A stretch of DNA of 64,000 nt from Paenibacillus turpanensis (lineage in GTDB: Bacteria; Bacillota; Bacilli; Paenibacillales; YIM-B00363). Location: the NCBI RefSeq assembly GCF_011421635.1, contig NZ_WTLI01000016.1, positions 1 to 64,000 on the forward strand, given 5' to 3'. A program made the translations under genes and the position numbers. Below are positions 54,247 through 62,659 of the stretch, piece by piece. The notes beneath the pieces were generated by a model. The model ran no database searches, was not told the origin of the DNA, and worked only from the letters and a program-made list of their open reading frames with translations. Positions within the stretch are counted from its first letter, which is position 1. The number at the start of each line of letters is the position of its first letter.

Positions 54247-55322
54247 CCGAACGTAAACTGCAGTACGAGCTTGCCTGGTGTAATTTGAATCGAAGCCGGT
54301 TCAAGAGTAGGCATTAGCAGTTTGGGATTTATCGTTAATTGGTATTGCTCCTCCAGTTCTCTTGCCGTATTGTCCGGCAGCTCGAGTCCGTTAAAGTAAA
54401 GCCTGTCAATTTGGAAACGAATGAGGTCCTGATCTAATACGTACTTTCCTTCTATTTTTGCCTCTATATCACCGTTTGCCCCTTCAATGATCATTTGCTT
54501 ATCGGCGAATGTGAAGGAAAAGTTTTCCAAGCTTTTGTCCTGCTCCCTTAAAAAATCGTTAAGCGATTGATCGGAGAGCTGCACGGACAGCTTGAAGCCG
54601 TCGAGCTTCAGGCTGTTTTTTTCTTTCTGCAGCAGCTGCGGGAACTGCATGGAGAGCTGGCTGAGTGTGCGAAAGTATTGGTCGAATAAAGGCCGGCCTT
54701 CGTTCTGCCATGCCATCGTTACGCGCTCCATCTCCTTTTGCTGCTGTTCACGCTCATCCGAGCTTAGTTGAGCCATAGCCGCTTCGACTTCACGATTCAC
54801 TGCTTCCAGGCGCTCGCGTTCTTGGATGAATAAAGAGCGAAGCTCTTCTATCTCTTTCTGGTTTTGCTTTTGCTGCTCAGACACGGCGACAAGCTCCCGG
54901 TAGGCCTCCCGGTATCCGCGAAGCAGCCGGGCATCATGCTCCATAATAGCAGCAATGTAGTCTAGTACGGCCAGCGCCTCGCTAAACGAGCGGGACGAAA
55001 ACAGCAGGAGCCATAAATGGTCCCGTTCTCCCATGTAATACGCGCGGAGCACAGAGGAAGCATGCTCTCGTTTGGCAGCGGCTGCTTGCTCATTACGGGC
55101 GAGCACGGCTCTTGTTTCTTCCATTTTCGAGAGGAGGGCCTCTTCCTGAACAGCCAATCTGTCCAGCTCGCGGTCGATCTCTGTTATCGTTAAGCTTTGT
55201 TCAAGCAGCTTCTTCGCGTCAAGTATTGAGGGCTCTGCTATGGAAAGGCTTGGCCCAACACTAGTTAGGAAAGCCGTTAATACGAGAATGACGATGAATC
55301 GCACAGACAGTTTATTCCCCAT
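54243..55322 (-). CDS. CwlO/PcsB-like coiled-coil protein without hydrolase
   Basis: A 359-aa secreted protein: signal peptide (VILVLTAFLTSVGPSLSIA), then about 190 residues of coiled coil with AYYMGERDHLWLLLFSSRSF and FSEALAVLDYIAAIM. This matches the coiled-coil region of CwlO/PcsB-type, FtsEX-controlled peptidoglycan hydrolases. The C-terminal 130 residues are a beta-rich domain (FADKQMIIEGANGDIEAKIE) of no family I recognise, in place of NlpC/P60 or CHAP. It could be a regulatory or decoy partner (inference). Confidence 0.75.
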   Translation of the reverse strand: MGNKLSVRFIVILVLTAFLTSVGPSLSIAEPSILDAKKLLEQSLTITEIDRELDRLAVQEEALLSKMEETRAVLARNEQAAAAKREHASSVLRAYYMGERDHLWLLLFSSRSFSEALAVLDYIAAIMEHDARLLRGYREAYRELVAVSEQQKQNQKEIEELRSLFIQERERLEAVNREVEAAMAQLSSDEREQQQKEMERVTMAWQNEGRPLFDQYFRTLSQLSMQFPQLLQKEKNSLKLDGFKLSVQLSDQSLNDFLREQDKSLENFSFTFADKQMIIEGANGDIEAKIEGKYVLDQDLIRFQIDRLYFNGLELPDNTARELEEQYQLTINPKLLMPTLEPASIQITPGKLVLQFTFG

Positions 55323-55391
55323 TGAGCATCCCCCGCAGTTTGTCCTTATATCGCTCTTATTAAAAATATCGATCCGCTAGAGGATTCATGA

Positions 55392-55428
55392 CAAAAAAAT
55401 GCTCCCGGGCATGTGACAGCCGGGGAGC
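55392..55428 (-). terminator. Terminator of the minus-strand lipoprotein gene
   Basis: On the minus strand GCTCCCCGGC pairs with GCCCGGGAGC, followed by ATTTTTTT. It lies just after the lipoprotein stop and before the coiled-coil gene start. Confidence 0.82.
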
Positions 55429-55440
55429 AAATGCCGCAGC

Positions 55441-56427
55441 TTACTTCGCTGCTGCAGGGGAAACGGCCGGAATAAGCCTCTTCAGAAGATCTTCGAGCGG
55501 AAGAACTTTCGCCGGAACTTCCTTGGTGATCGGCGGGTTTCCGTTAATTTGGTCAAGTGCAACGTCCCATTTGATCGATTGTGAGCTTTGGCTGCCGGAC
55601 GAATCCTTAAGCAGCAGCTGAAGGTCAATCACGGTACGCTGGATGAAGCCTTCATTGTTCAAGTACAGCATGATGCTGCCTGGCTTTTCAAGCTCAGCCG
55701 AAGCGATCGAGCTGATCATGGTTTTCCATTGTTCGGCTTGGGCAGCGTTGATCCAATTCTGGGAGACCCACTGGTCAACCGTAGCCGGCCACTGCTTGGC
55801 GAATTCCGCAAGGGCTGCCATGCCGGACTTGCCTTCCAGCTTAATGCTGATCACCGGCGGAGCGTCTTTCTCCTGTGCTGTATTCGCAAATAAGGAAGGA
55901 TCAATCGCTTTCACCCAATTCCCTAATGCTGCGTTAAGCATTTGGTTCAGCGTATCCATCGATGCTGCGGTGAGGGGGTTCGCCGAGCCTGACGCTTTGC
56001 TTGCCTCCTCTAAATCAATCGAAATATATTCGTCTGCTTGATTTAAAATTGGCATCGACGTGTACAATTTGTTATCTTTGATGAGCAAAGGAATGTTGTA
56101 GGATTGCGCGCCGCCCTGCAGGGAGACCGTTACATCGGCTTCCAGCTGGACAGGCTGGCGGGAAGAAACACCCTTGAACGCGATGGACGATTTCAAGAGC
56201 ATCGCATTCAGCGTGTTGGCAATAGAAAACCCGCCGGATTGCGGTTTAGCCAAAGGCTTCAGGTTAAGGTCGGCTTTCCCGGAGAAAGCGTAGTTGCTTA
56301 CTTCATTTTGTTTTGTAAATGCCTGTACGGCAGCATCCTGCCACTGTTTATTATCTTTGCAGCCTGCAGTAAATGCAGTTAATGCAACAGTCGCCGCCAA
56401 CAGGGCAGCTGCGGTCGTTTTTTTCAT
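55441..56427 (-). CDS. Lipoprotein, unknown function
   Basis: A 328-aa protein with lipobox TAFTAGC. The mature part looks like a LolA/LppX-type half-barrel: alternating hydrophobic strands such as YAFSGKADLNLKPLA and VQLEADVTVSL, and a repeated pattern around NKLYTSMPILNQADEYISID, quoted to its limit. I do not recognise a named family. ATG 56427 follows AAGGGGA; a start seven codons earlier lacks an SD. Confidence 0.78.
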   Translation of the reverse strand: MKKTTAAALLAATVALTAFTAGCKDNKQWQDAAVQAFTKQNEVSNYAFSGKADLNLKPLAKPQSGGFSIANTLNAMLLKSSIAFKGVSSRQPVQLEADVTVSLQGGAQSYNIPLLIKDNKLYTSMPILNQADEYISIDLEEASKASGSANPLTAASMDTLNQMLNAALGNWVKAIDPSLFANTAQEKDAPPVISIKLEGKSGMAALAEFAKQWPATVDQWVSQNWINAAQAEQWKTMISSIASAELEKPGSIMLYLNNEGFIQRTVIDLQLLLKDSSGSQSSQSIKWDVALDQINGNPPITKEVPAKVLPLEDLLKRLIPAVSPAAAK

Positions 56428-56529
56428 GATTGTTCCCCTTCCGAACATTCTTCTCTACCGCATTATTATACAGGTTCCGGTTGGCTTTGTCTTCTGATTC
56501 ATAATCGACAATTAATGGAGGGACATGTT

Positions 56530-57687
56530 ATGCAGGATCAGGAGCTGCAGCTCGGGAAGCAGGAGCTGTACGAAGAAATCCGAGGGCGGATCCGTTCATC
56601 GGAGCGTCAGGCAATTCCGTTCTCGGAGTATATGAGACTTTGTTTATATCACCCGCTATACGGTTACTATTCCACGGCAGGCACTACCGGAGCGATCGGT
56701 AGAGAGGGGGACTTTTATACCAGCTCGAACATTGGGACGGTTTTCGCGGATACGATTGTTCACTTTATAATAGAAGAAACTCGGAAGCGCTTACCAAAAG
56801 GGAAGCTGCGTCTCGTCGAATGGGGCGGGGGCACCGGCCGGCTGGCCGCTCAAATTATGGATCGGCTGCGCCAAGAGGCTTGTAGTTTATACGATGAAAC
56901 GACGCTTTGGATGGTGGAGTCCAGCACCGCGCTGCGCGCGAAACAGCAGGAGGCGCTCGCCTCTCATGAAGCGCTGCGGATCATAGATCCTTGCGAATGG
57001 GACAAGGCTGCGGAGGGGGAAGCCCCCGATACGCTGACGATTGTTTATGCCAATGAGCTGCTCGATGCGTTTCCGGTTAGGAGAATACGGCGTTCAAAGG
57101 GAAGGATTGTCGAGCTATTTGTGGGCTGGAATGAAGCAGCAGAGAGCTTTATGGAGCTGGAGCTCGATCTGGGGGACGAGAGTGTTTTACTCTATATGGA
57201 GAAAAGAAACATCAGGCTGCTTGAAGGACAAACGATTGAAATCAACGATGGGGTTGAGGCATGGATTCAAGCGCTTGCACGCGGCATTGACGGTCCAGCG
57301 ACGGCAGTTGTGATCGATTATGGAGATACGACCAAAGAGCTTACGGCTTCTTACCGTATGAACGGCACGCTGCTTTGTTATTACCGACATCAAGCGTCTG
57401 ACGAGCCTTATATCCGGGTTGGGGAGCAGGATATAACCTCTCACGTAAATTTTGACGATGTATTGCAGGCGGGGACTGCCGCGGGCTTTGAAGAGAACGA
57501 ATACATGAGTCAAAAGAAATTTTTGATGGATAACGGGATTTTAACCATGCTTGCTGATCATTATGATCCAAACCCGTTCAGTGAGGTGGCCAAACGGAAT
57601 CGTTCCATTCGCCAGCTGCTCTTGAGCGATGGAATGAGTGAGCTGTTTAAAGTGTGCATAATGCGCAAAAAAGGCGTTTTCCGTTGA
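56530..57687 (+). CDS. MidA/NDUFAF7-family SAM-dependent methyltransferase
   Basis: A 385-aa protein of the DUF185 family, whose mitochondrial member methylates an arginine of complex I subunit NDUFS2. It reads IPFSEYMRLCLYHPLYGYYS, REGDFYTSSNIG and LVEWGGGTGRLAAQIMD (SAM site), then ANELLDAFPVRRI. ATG 56530 follows GGAGGG by seven bases. Its bacterial substrate is unknown. The gene is single, with a terminator overlapping its stop. Confidence 0.9.
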   Translation: MQDQELQLGKQELYEEIRGRIRSSERQAIPFSEYMRLCLYHPLYGYYSTAGTTGAIGREGDFYTSSNIGTVFADTIVHFIIEETRKRLPKGKLRLVEWGGGTGRLAAQIMDRLRQEACSLYDETTLWMVESSTALRAKQQEALASHEALRIIDPCEWDKAAEGEAPDTLTIVYANELLDAFPVRRIRRSKGRIVELFVGWNEAAESFMELELDLGDESVLLYMEKRNIRLLEGQTIEINDGVEAWIQALARGIDGPATAVVIDYGDTTKELTASYRMNGTLLCYYRHQASDEPYIRVGEQDITSHVNFDDVLQAGTAAGFEENEYMSQKKFLMDNGILTMLADHYDPNPFSEVAKRNRSIRQLLLSDGMSELFKVCIMRKKGVFR

Positions 57688-57702
57688 CGGAAGCGCCTTT
57701 TA
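57668..57702. terminator. Bidirectional terminator at the end of the MidA-like gene
   Basis: AAAAAAGGCGTTTTCCGT-TG-ACGGAAGCGCCTTTT is a near-perfect stem with A- and T-tracts; the left arm overlaps the last codons. Confidence 0.85.
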
Positions 57703-57724
57703 CCATTCCCACAGGAATATGAAA

Positions 57725-57958
57725 TTAATGAACGGACATTTGGAAAAAGGACCAGTACGTAAAGCCTGTGAATGAGAGAACCATGTACCCCCAGAACAGT
57801 AAAACGTACGTGCGTTCGGACAAATTCATATACCCTAGAACGAAGAATGCGGCTGTTTGGAAGAAGAACAAAAGCGCCATTTGCGTCATTCCTCCGGCAA
57901 GAGCCATAAGGCCGATTACCAGTGTCCAAAAGCCGAGTACCCGAAACATGCGTGCCAC
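57725..57958 (-). CDS. DUF2626 family membrane protein (YqgY-like)
   Basis: A 77-aa two-to-three-helix membrane protein, reading ARMFRVLGFWTLVIGLMALA after the start Met, which fits the DUF2626 family of Bacillales. The start is GTG with GAGGAGG upstream. The function is unknown. Confidence 0.87.
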   Translation of the reverse strand: MARMFRVLGFWTLVIGLMALAGGMTQMALLFFFQTAAFFVLGYMNLSERTYVLLFWGYMVLSFTGFTYWSFFQMSVH

Positions 57959-58219
57959 TACCCCACGCCTCCTCTCATCGTGCCCTTTTACATCAACTAA
58001 CTTTCATTATAACGCCGAGCGTACATACTGTAAACCTAGCCTTGTGACGAAAATGCAAACTTTTCATATCCTAGTGTTTCCTGTAGTGCAGCTCACTATG
58101 TATGAGTTTTTAGGAATGTGGCAATACAAAATAGTATGAAATAGATTCTATGAAAATCATTTTAAGCATAGAGTAATTTGGAAAGAGTTGTTGAACATAT
58201 GGATTTGGGAGGTTTAAAC

Positions 58220-58849
58220 ATGTCTGCAGTAAGACAAGATGCTTGGACAGCAGAAGATGATCTGATTTTAGCGGAGGTGACACTGCGGCACATCCGGGAA
58301 GGCAGCACTCAGCTTGCCGCGTTTGAAGAAGTGGGGGAACGCATTGGACGCACGGCGGCGGCATGCGGGTTCCGCTGGAACAGTGCGGTCCGGAAAAAAT
58401 ACGAGGCTTCAATCCAAATTGCAAAATCCCAGCGTCAAAAGCGCAATCAGTTGAAGAAAACGGTTGTCGTTTCGGGACTCGCAATCGCGGAAGCGGATGA
58501 GGCTGCGGAAGATCAAATGTCTGAGGATTCGATTTCCGTCGATGCCGTAATCCGGTTTTTACGGCAGTGGAAATCGACGAATCAAGAACTATATCGGCAG
58601 GTCCGCCAGTTGGAAAAGGAGCTGCGGGATAAGGATGAAGAGCTCGCGGAGCTTCAAGCGGAAAATGAGAAGCTGAGACGCGAGGTCAACAACGCGGAAA
58701 GCGATTACCGCCATATTAACGAGGATTACAAGGCGCTGCTGCAAATTATGGATCGCGCTAGAAAGATGGCTTTTTTAGTGGAAGAAGACGAAGAATTGAA
58801 AGCGAAGTTTAAGATGGATGCAAACGGCAATCTTGAGCGTATCGAGTAG
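58220..58849 (+). CDS. RsfA-type sporulation transcription regulator
   Basis: A 209-aa protein with an N-terminal Myb/SANT-like domain ([32 protein letters not shown]), as in RsfA/YlbO prespore regulators, followed by a C-terminal coiled coil ([20 protein letters not shown]). ATG 58220 follows GGGAGG by about eight bases. RsfA fine-tunes sigma-F genes in Bacillus. The gene has its own terminator. Confidence 0.88.
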   Translation: MSAVRQDAWTAEDDLILAEVTLRHIREGSTQLAAFEEVGERIGRTAAACGFRWNSAVRKKYEASIQIAKSQRQKRNQLKKTVVVSGLAIAEADEAAEDQMSEDSISVDAVIRFLRQWKSTNQELYRQVRQLEKELRDKDEELAELQAENEKLRREVNNAESDYRHINEDYKALLQIMDRARKMAFLVEEDEELKAKFKMDANGNLERIE

Positions 58850-58867
58850 ACTGCCACCTGCTCCCGG

Positions 58868-58918
58868 AAAAGATCCCCCGAAGATGCTGAACAGGCAGCT
58901 TGAATCGGGGGATCTTTT
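58868..58918. terminator. Strong bidirectional terminator
   Basis: AAAAGATCCCCCGA at 58868-58881 pairs perfectly with TCGGGGGATCTTTT at 58905-58918; the interior can pair further. Confidence 0.9.
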
Positions 58919-58963
58919 GCATGCTGGTAGAACATGGTATAGTGAAAGAAAGGAGGTGGGCGG

Positions 58964-59938
58964 GTGGCTGTAACCGTTGTTGGCGCCGGATCGATCGGGC
59001 TGCTTGTCGCTGGTAAGCTTTCGATGGCCGGCGAAGACGTTGTCGTTATTACGAGAACTAAGGAGCAGGCGGAGCGGTTAAACCGCGAGGGCATCACCTT
59101 GATCGACGAAGGAAGCCGCTTTGCGGCAGGCCAAGCCGAGGCATTCTCCCTTAAGGAAATGGACAGGCTTCCTCCTAGCGAGTGGATTATTATTACAGTG
59201 AAGCAGAAGCATATCACCGACCGGTTTGCGGCGGCAATCAGCGCTGGGTGCACCGAGCAGACGCGCGGTGTAGTTTGCTTTCAGAACGGCATGGGGCATC
59301 TCGAAAAAATGAGAGAACTAATTCCGGAACATCTCCTGATCTCGGCTGTAACAACCGAGGGCGCTCGCAGAGTGAATGAGGTGTCGGTTGAGCATACGGG
59401 AAAAGGCGGCACACAGCTTGGCTTTGCAGCATCGGTTTTGGACAAGCAGCAGGAATTGCGGTTATCGCAGCTTGAAGCCATGCTGGTGAAGGCCGGATTT
59501 ACAGCGCATATTAACCGGCACATTGAAGCTGCAATCTGGGAGAAGCTGGCCGTCAACGCAGCAATTAACCCGGCCACTTCAATCCTTCAGGTATCGAATG
59601 GGGAGCTGCTGTTATCGAAACGACTCAAAGAATGGATGAGCCGTGTAATTGAAGAGGTTTGCTTGGTCGGCCGCAAGGAAGGGGTATTCCTTGACGTAGA
59701 CCAGCTTTTAAGTCGAACGCTCGAGGTGTGCCGGTTGACATCGGCCAATCGTTCTTCTATGCTGCAGGACCGGCTGAGAAGTCAATCGACTGAAATAGAT
59801 TGGGTGAACGGAGCGGTCGTTCGGCTGGCACATAAGCATGGCCTTCAGGTTCCTTATAACGAAGCCTGTATGCTGCTAGTAAAGGGATTTGAAGAGATCA
59901 ATGAGAGAGAAGAAGAGGGGGAGGGGGGAGAGCAGTGA
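58964..59938 (+). CDS. panE: 2-dehydropantoate 2-reductase
   Basis: PanE/ApbA-family NADPH enzyme that reduces ketopantoate to pantoate in coenzyme A synthesis. The 324-aa protein has VVGAGSIGLLVAGKL at the N-terminus, VCFQNGMGHLE in the middle and KLAVNAAINPATSIL near the active Lys. The start is GTG 58964 with AAAGGAGGTG upstream. The stop overlaps the DUF3397 start as GTGA. Paralogues of this family may act on other 2-keto acids. Confidence 0.9.
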   Translation: MAVTVVGAGSIGLLVAGKLSMAGEDVVVITRTKEQAERLNREGITLIDEGSRFAAGQAEAFSLKEMDRLPPSEWIIITVKQKHITDRFAAAISAGCTEQTRGVVCFQNGMGHLEKMRELIPEHLLISAVTTEGARRVNEVSVEHTGKGGTQLGFAASVLDKQQELRLSQLEAMLVKAGFTAHINRHIEAAIWEKLAVNAAINPATSILQVSNGELLLSKRLKEWMSRVIEEVCLVGRKEGVFLDVDQLLSRTLEVCRLTSANRSSMLQDRLRSQSTEIDWVNGAVVRLAHKHGLQVPYNEACMLLVKGFEEINEREEEGEGGEQ

Positions 59939-60321
59939 TACAAATATTTTCTCAAGTGTATGCGTTTCTTGCAGCGCTGCCGTTTATCCCATTCGGGTTG
60001 GCGTGGATTATCGCTTACGCTGCCCTGAGGAACCGAAGATCTTCTATGCTGCTGGCAATGGATATTACCGTTATTTTTCTAGTAGGGGCGGTTACGGCTT
60101 TATTCAACGACGTTTTTTCCTCCGGCTTTGGTTTTTATTTGCTGCTGCTTCTGTTTCTCATCATATTTGGTTTGCTAGGGAATGCGCAAATGAGGTTAAA
60201 AGGGCGGTTTCACCCGGCCAAAATCCTAAAATCGATTTGGCGGCTTGGTTTTTTTGCGCTGTGCGGGGCCTATGTATTGCTATTGATTGTAGGGATTACC
60301 CTCCAGATGGGGGAGCAGTAA
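59935..60321 (+). CDS. DUF3397 family membrane protein
   Basis: A 128-aa four-helix membrane protein (MIQIFSQVYAFLAALPFIPF after recoding the GTG start), with the DUF3397 pattern including RLKGRFHPAKILKSIWRLGF. In Bacillus the YllB-region YlbQ (PanE)-like gene is also near such a protein. The GTG overlaps panE. The function is unknown. Confidence 0.85.
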   Translation: MIQIFSQVYAFLAALPFIPFGLAWIIAYAALRNRRSSMLLAMDITVIFLVGAVTALFNDVFSSGFGFYLLLLLFLIIFGLLGNAQMRLKGRFHPAKILKSIWRLGFFALCGAYVLLLIVGITLQMGEQ

Positions 60322-60596
60322 CCTTTATTCCCAATATGGGTTGCTCCTCCTGAATGAATCTCTTGGACATTGTTCCATTCGAATATCCTTCCCTAAACCC
60401 ATCCTTGTGATTTCCTTTTTTTCTGCGAAAATGCTTTTCTGTAATAAAATCATGGGATTCGATATAAGCCTATAACAATGAGAAAACGTTTCCAATTTTA
60501 TCGAGCAGGTGAATTCAATAATTTGCCATGACAAAGTCGATAAAAAAACTATGGATTTTATTAACCTACGGTTGTATAATTGACTTGATTTATGTA

Positions 60597-60611
60597 TTAA
60601 AAGCGCTTACA
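60597..60611 (+). promoter_or_regulatory. Candidate cre (CcpA) site
   Basis: TTAAAAGCGCTTACA matches the catabolite-responsive element core (TGAAAGCGCTWWCA) with one mismatch. It lies just downstream of a TATAAT box at 60575-60580, where CcpA binding would block transcription. Confidence 0.5.
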
Positions 60612-60719
60612 TTCCGAACAATAGATAAGCCTAAAAATGGATAAAGGGCTTTCAATCAAAATCTCAGTAAACACGGCTGTTTTCTAATGTTTTTTTCGGG
60701 ATTAATTAAACAATGGTTA

Positions 60720-60748
60720 TTGCAAGTCGGCAACAGTTGTTGTAAGAT
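60720..60748 (+). promoter_or_regulatory. Candidate promoter of the opp operon
   Basis: TTGCAA and TAAGAT are 17 bases apart, each four of six to consensus. It is the closest promoter-like pair to oppA. Confidence 0.4.
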
Positions 60749-60890
60749 AATCCACATGAAAGGTCTTTGTTAAGAAATGTTACATATCCATAACAAGGAT
60801 CTTAGCCTCTCTATCGGGTCTATGGCAGTGCGCAAGCAAGCCTTTACCATAATTGTTATTTAACTTGGTTTTATTAGAAGGAGGATGTCC

Positions 60891-62564
60891 ATGAAGGCAA
60901 AAACATGGCTGAATGCTACATTGACGCTTGCGGTAGCAGGTTCGTTGGTGGCGGGCTGTACAACAACAGGGGATAATGCGGGGGAAAAAGCTGGAGAGAC
61001 AAAACCGGCTGATAACACATCTGCAAAGAAAGAGACAGTCGTTAACACGTACATTAACGGCGAAATTCCGACAATTGACCCGACAATTGCAAAGGACAGC
61101 GCATCCAGCTGGGTGCTTGACCACGTTTTCGAAGGTCTCTACTTCCAAGACAAGGACGGCTTGAAGCCGGGCCAAGCGAAAGAAGTTAAAGTTAGCGACG
61201 ACGGCCTCGTGTACACGTTCACGTTGAAAGATAACCTGAAGTGGTCTAACGGGGATCCGGTAACGGCAGCGGATTTCGAATTCTCTTGGAAACATGTTTT
61301 GAATCCGAAGACGGCTTCCGAATACGCATATCAAATCGCCGATTATATTAAGGGCGGTAAAGAATACAACGGTGCGGACTCTAAGCTTAGCGAAGCTGAA
61401 ATGAACAAGCTGCGCGATGCTGTGGGAGTTAAAGCGCAAGACGAGAAGACGCTTGTCGTTACACTTGCAAGCCCGACTCCATACTTCCTGCAGCTTACTT
61501 CGTTCTATACGTACTACCCGGTAAATAAAAAGGTTGTTGAAGCGAACCCGAACTGGGCTGCTGAGGCTTCGACTCATGTTGGTAACGGTCCGTTCAAGGT
61601 TACGGAATGGGGCAAGGATAAGCGCCTAGTTGTTCAGAAGAACGAAAACTACTATAACAAAGATGCAATTACGGCAAGCGAAGTAGTTTGGAATAACATC
61701 ACTGATGACAACACTGCATGGCAAATGTTTACAGCCGGTGATTTGAACGTTTACCGTTCGGTAACGCCTGCAGCGGTTGATCAAGCGAAAGCAAGCGGCG
61801 AGCTTGTTGTTACTCCTAAGCTTTCTACTTACTTCTACCGTATCAATGTGAACAAGGCGCCGTTCAATAATGCAAAAGTGCGTAAGGCGCTTGCAATGGC
61901 GATTGAGCGTCAGCCGATCATCGATAACATCTTGAAAACTGGTCAAAAGCCGGCATTCGCATTCGTATCCCCAGGGATTCAGATGGGCGGCAAAGACTTC
62001 CGTGATGGTGAGCCTGGATACTTCAAAGAAGACATGGCTGAAGCGAAGAAGCTGCTTGAAGAAGGTTTGAGTGAATTGAACCTGACTTCGATGCCGAAGT
62101 TCACTGTGAGCTACAACACGAACGAAGGCCACAAGAAGATCGCAGAAGCGATTCAAGAAATGTGGAAGAAAAACCTTGGCGTAGAAGCGACACTGGAAAA
62201 TATCGAGTGGAAGGTATACCTCGACAAAGTACAGAAGCTTGACTACCAAATTGCTCGCGCTGGCTGGATCGGTGACTACCTTGACCCGATGACGTACATT
62301 GATATGTTCGTAACCGGCGGTACGAATAACGAAACAGGCTGGAGCAATGCGAAGTATGACGAGCTTGTAGCTGCAGCGAAGAAAGAGCAAAAAGAAGATG
62401 TTCGTATTCAGCTGTTCCGCGACGCAGAGAAAATCTTGATGGACGAAATGCCGATCATCCCGATTTATTTCTACACTTCGGCGAACGCTTATAAGACCAA
62501 CCTGGAAGGGTACTACTCTCCTGCAAACCGTGAACCGATCTTCCGCTACGTTACTTCTAAATAA
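60891..62564 (+). CDS. oppA: Oligopeptide ABC transporter substrate-binding lipoprotein
   Basis: OppA-type SBP family 5 lipoprotein, 557 aa, with lipobox LVAGC. Motifs include IPTIDPTIAKDSASSWVLDH, NGDPVTAADFEFSWKHVLNP and VRKALAMAIERQPI. It captures peptides outside the membrane for the OppBC permease. ATG 60891 has AAGGAGG six bases upstream; the in-frame ATG 60885 abuts the SD and is rejected. A perfect hairpin lies between it and oppB. Confidence 0.95.
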   Translation: MKAKTWLNATLTLAVAGSLVAGCTTTGDNAGEKAGETKPADNTSAKKETVVNTYINGEIPTIDPTIAKDSASSWVLDHVFEGLYFQDKDGLKPGQAKEVKVSDDGLVYTFTLKDNLKWSNGDPVTAADFEFSWKHVLNPKTASEYAYQIADYIKGGKEYNGADSKLSEAEMNKLRDAVGVKAQDEKTLVVTLASPTPYFLQLTSFYTYYPVNKKVVEANPNWAAEASTHVGNGPFKVTEWGKDKRLVVQKNENYYNKDAITASEVVWNNITDDNTAWQMFTAGDLNVYRSVTPAAVDQAKASGELVVTPKLSTYFYRINVNKAPFNNAKVRKALAMAIERQPIIDNILKTGQKPAFAFVSPGIQMGGKDFRDGEPGYFKEDMAEAKKLLEEGLSELNLTSMPKFTVSYNTNEGHKKIAEAIQEMWKKNLGVEATLENIEWKVYLDKVQKLDYQIARAGWIGDYLDPMTYIDMFVTGGTNNETGWSNAKYDELVAAAKKEQKEDVRIQLFRDAEKILMDEMPIIPIYFYTSANAYKTNLEGYYSPANREPIFRYVTSK

Positions 62565-62579
62565 TAGGCTGTAACTACG

Positions 62580-62615
62580 CATGAGGTATGCCGGCACATG
62601 CCGGCATACCTCATG
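62580..62615. repeat. 17-bp perfect inverted repeat between oppA and oppB
   Basis: CATGAGGTATGCCGGCA is followed after two bases by its exact complement TGCCGGCATACCTCATG. Only TTTCT follows, so termination would be partial at best. It probably protects or attenuates the oppA mRNA, letting the binding protein be made in excess of the permease. Confidence 0.85.
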
Positions 62616-62659
62616 TTTCTAATGAAAAACGTTGAAAGGCATAAGAAAGGGGTTGTTTT

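Larger units (their letters stand above)
60322..60890. other. Intergenic control region upstream of oppA
   Basis: About 570 AT-rich bases with no credible gene. It contains a TATAAT at 60575-60580, a CcpA-type site at 60597-60611 and a second promoter candidate at 60720-60748, the last two listed separately. The leader from about 60755 to oppA is roughly 135 bases. I see no T-box or known riboswitch motif in it. Confidence 0.6.

Noticed and set aside
59889..60353. Alternative frame of 154 codons over panE and DUF3397
   Set aside because: It overlaps two well-supported genes, has no SD of its own and reads as out-of-frame sequence.
60755..60890. T-box or riboswitch in the oppA leader
   Set aside because: No T-box sequence, no aptamer hallmark and no terminator-antiterminator pair could be found by eye.
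62580..62620. Intrinsic terminator ending the oppA transcript
   Set aside because: The stem is strong but only TTTCT follows, and oppB-oppC have no separate promoter that I can see; treated as an intercistronic hairpin.
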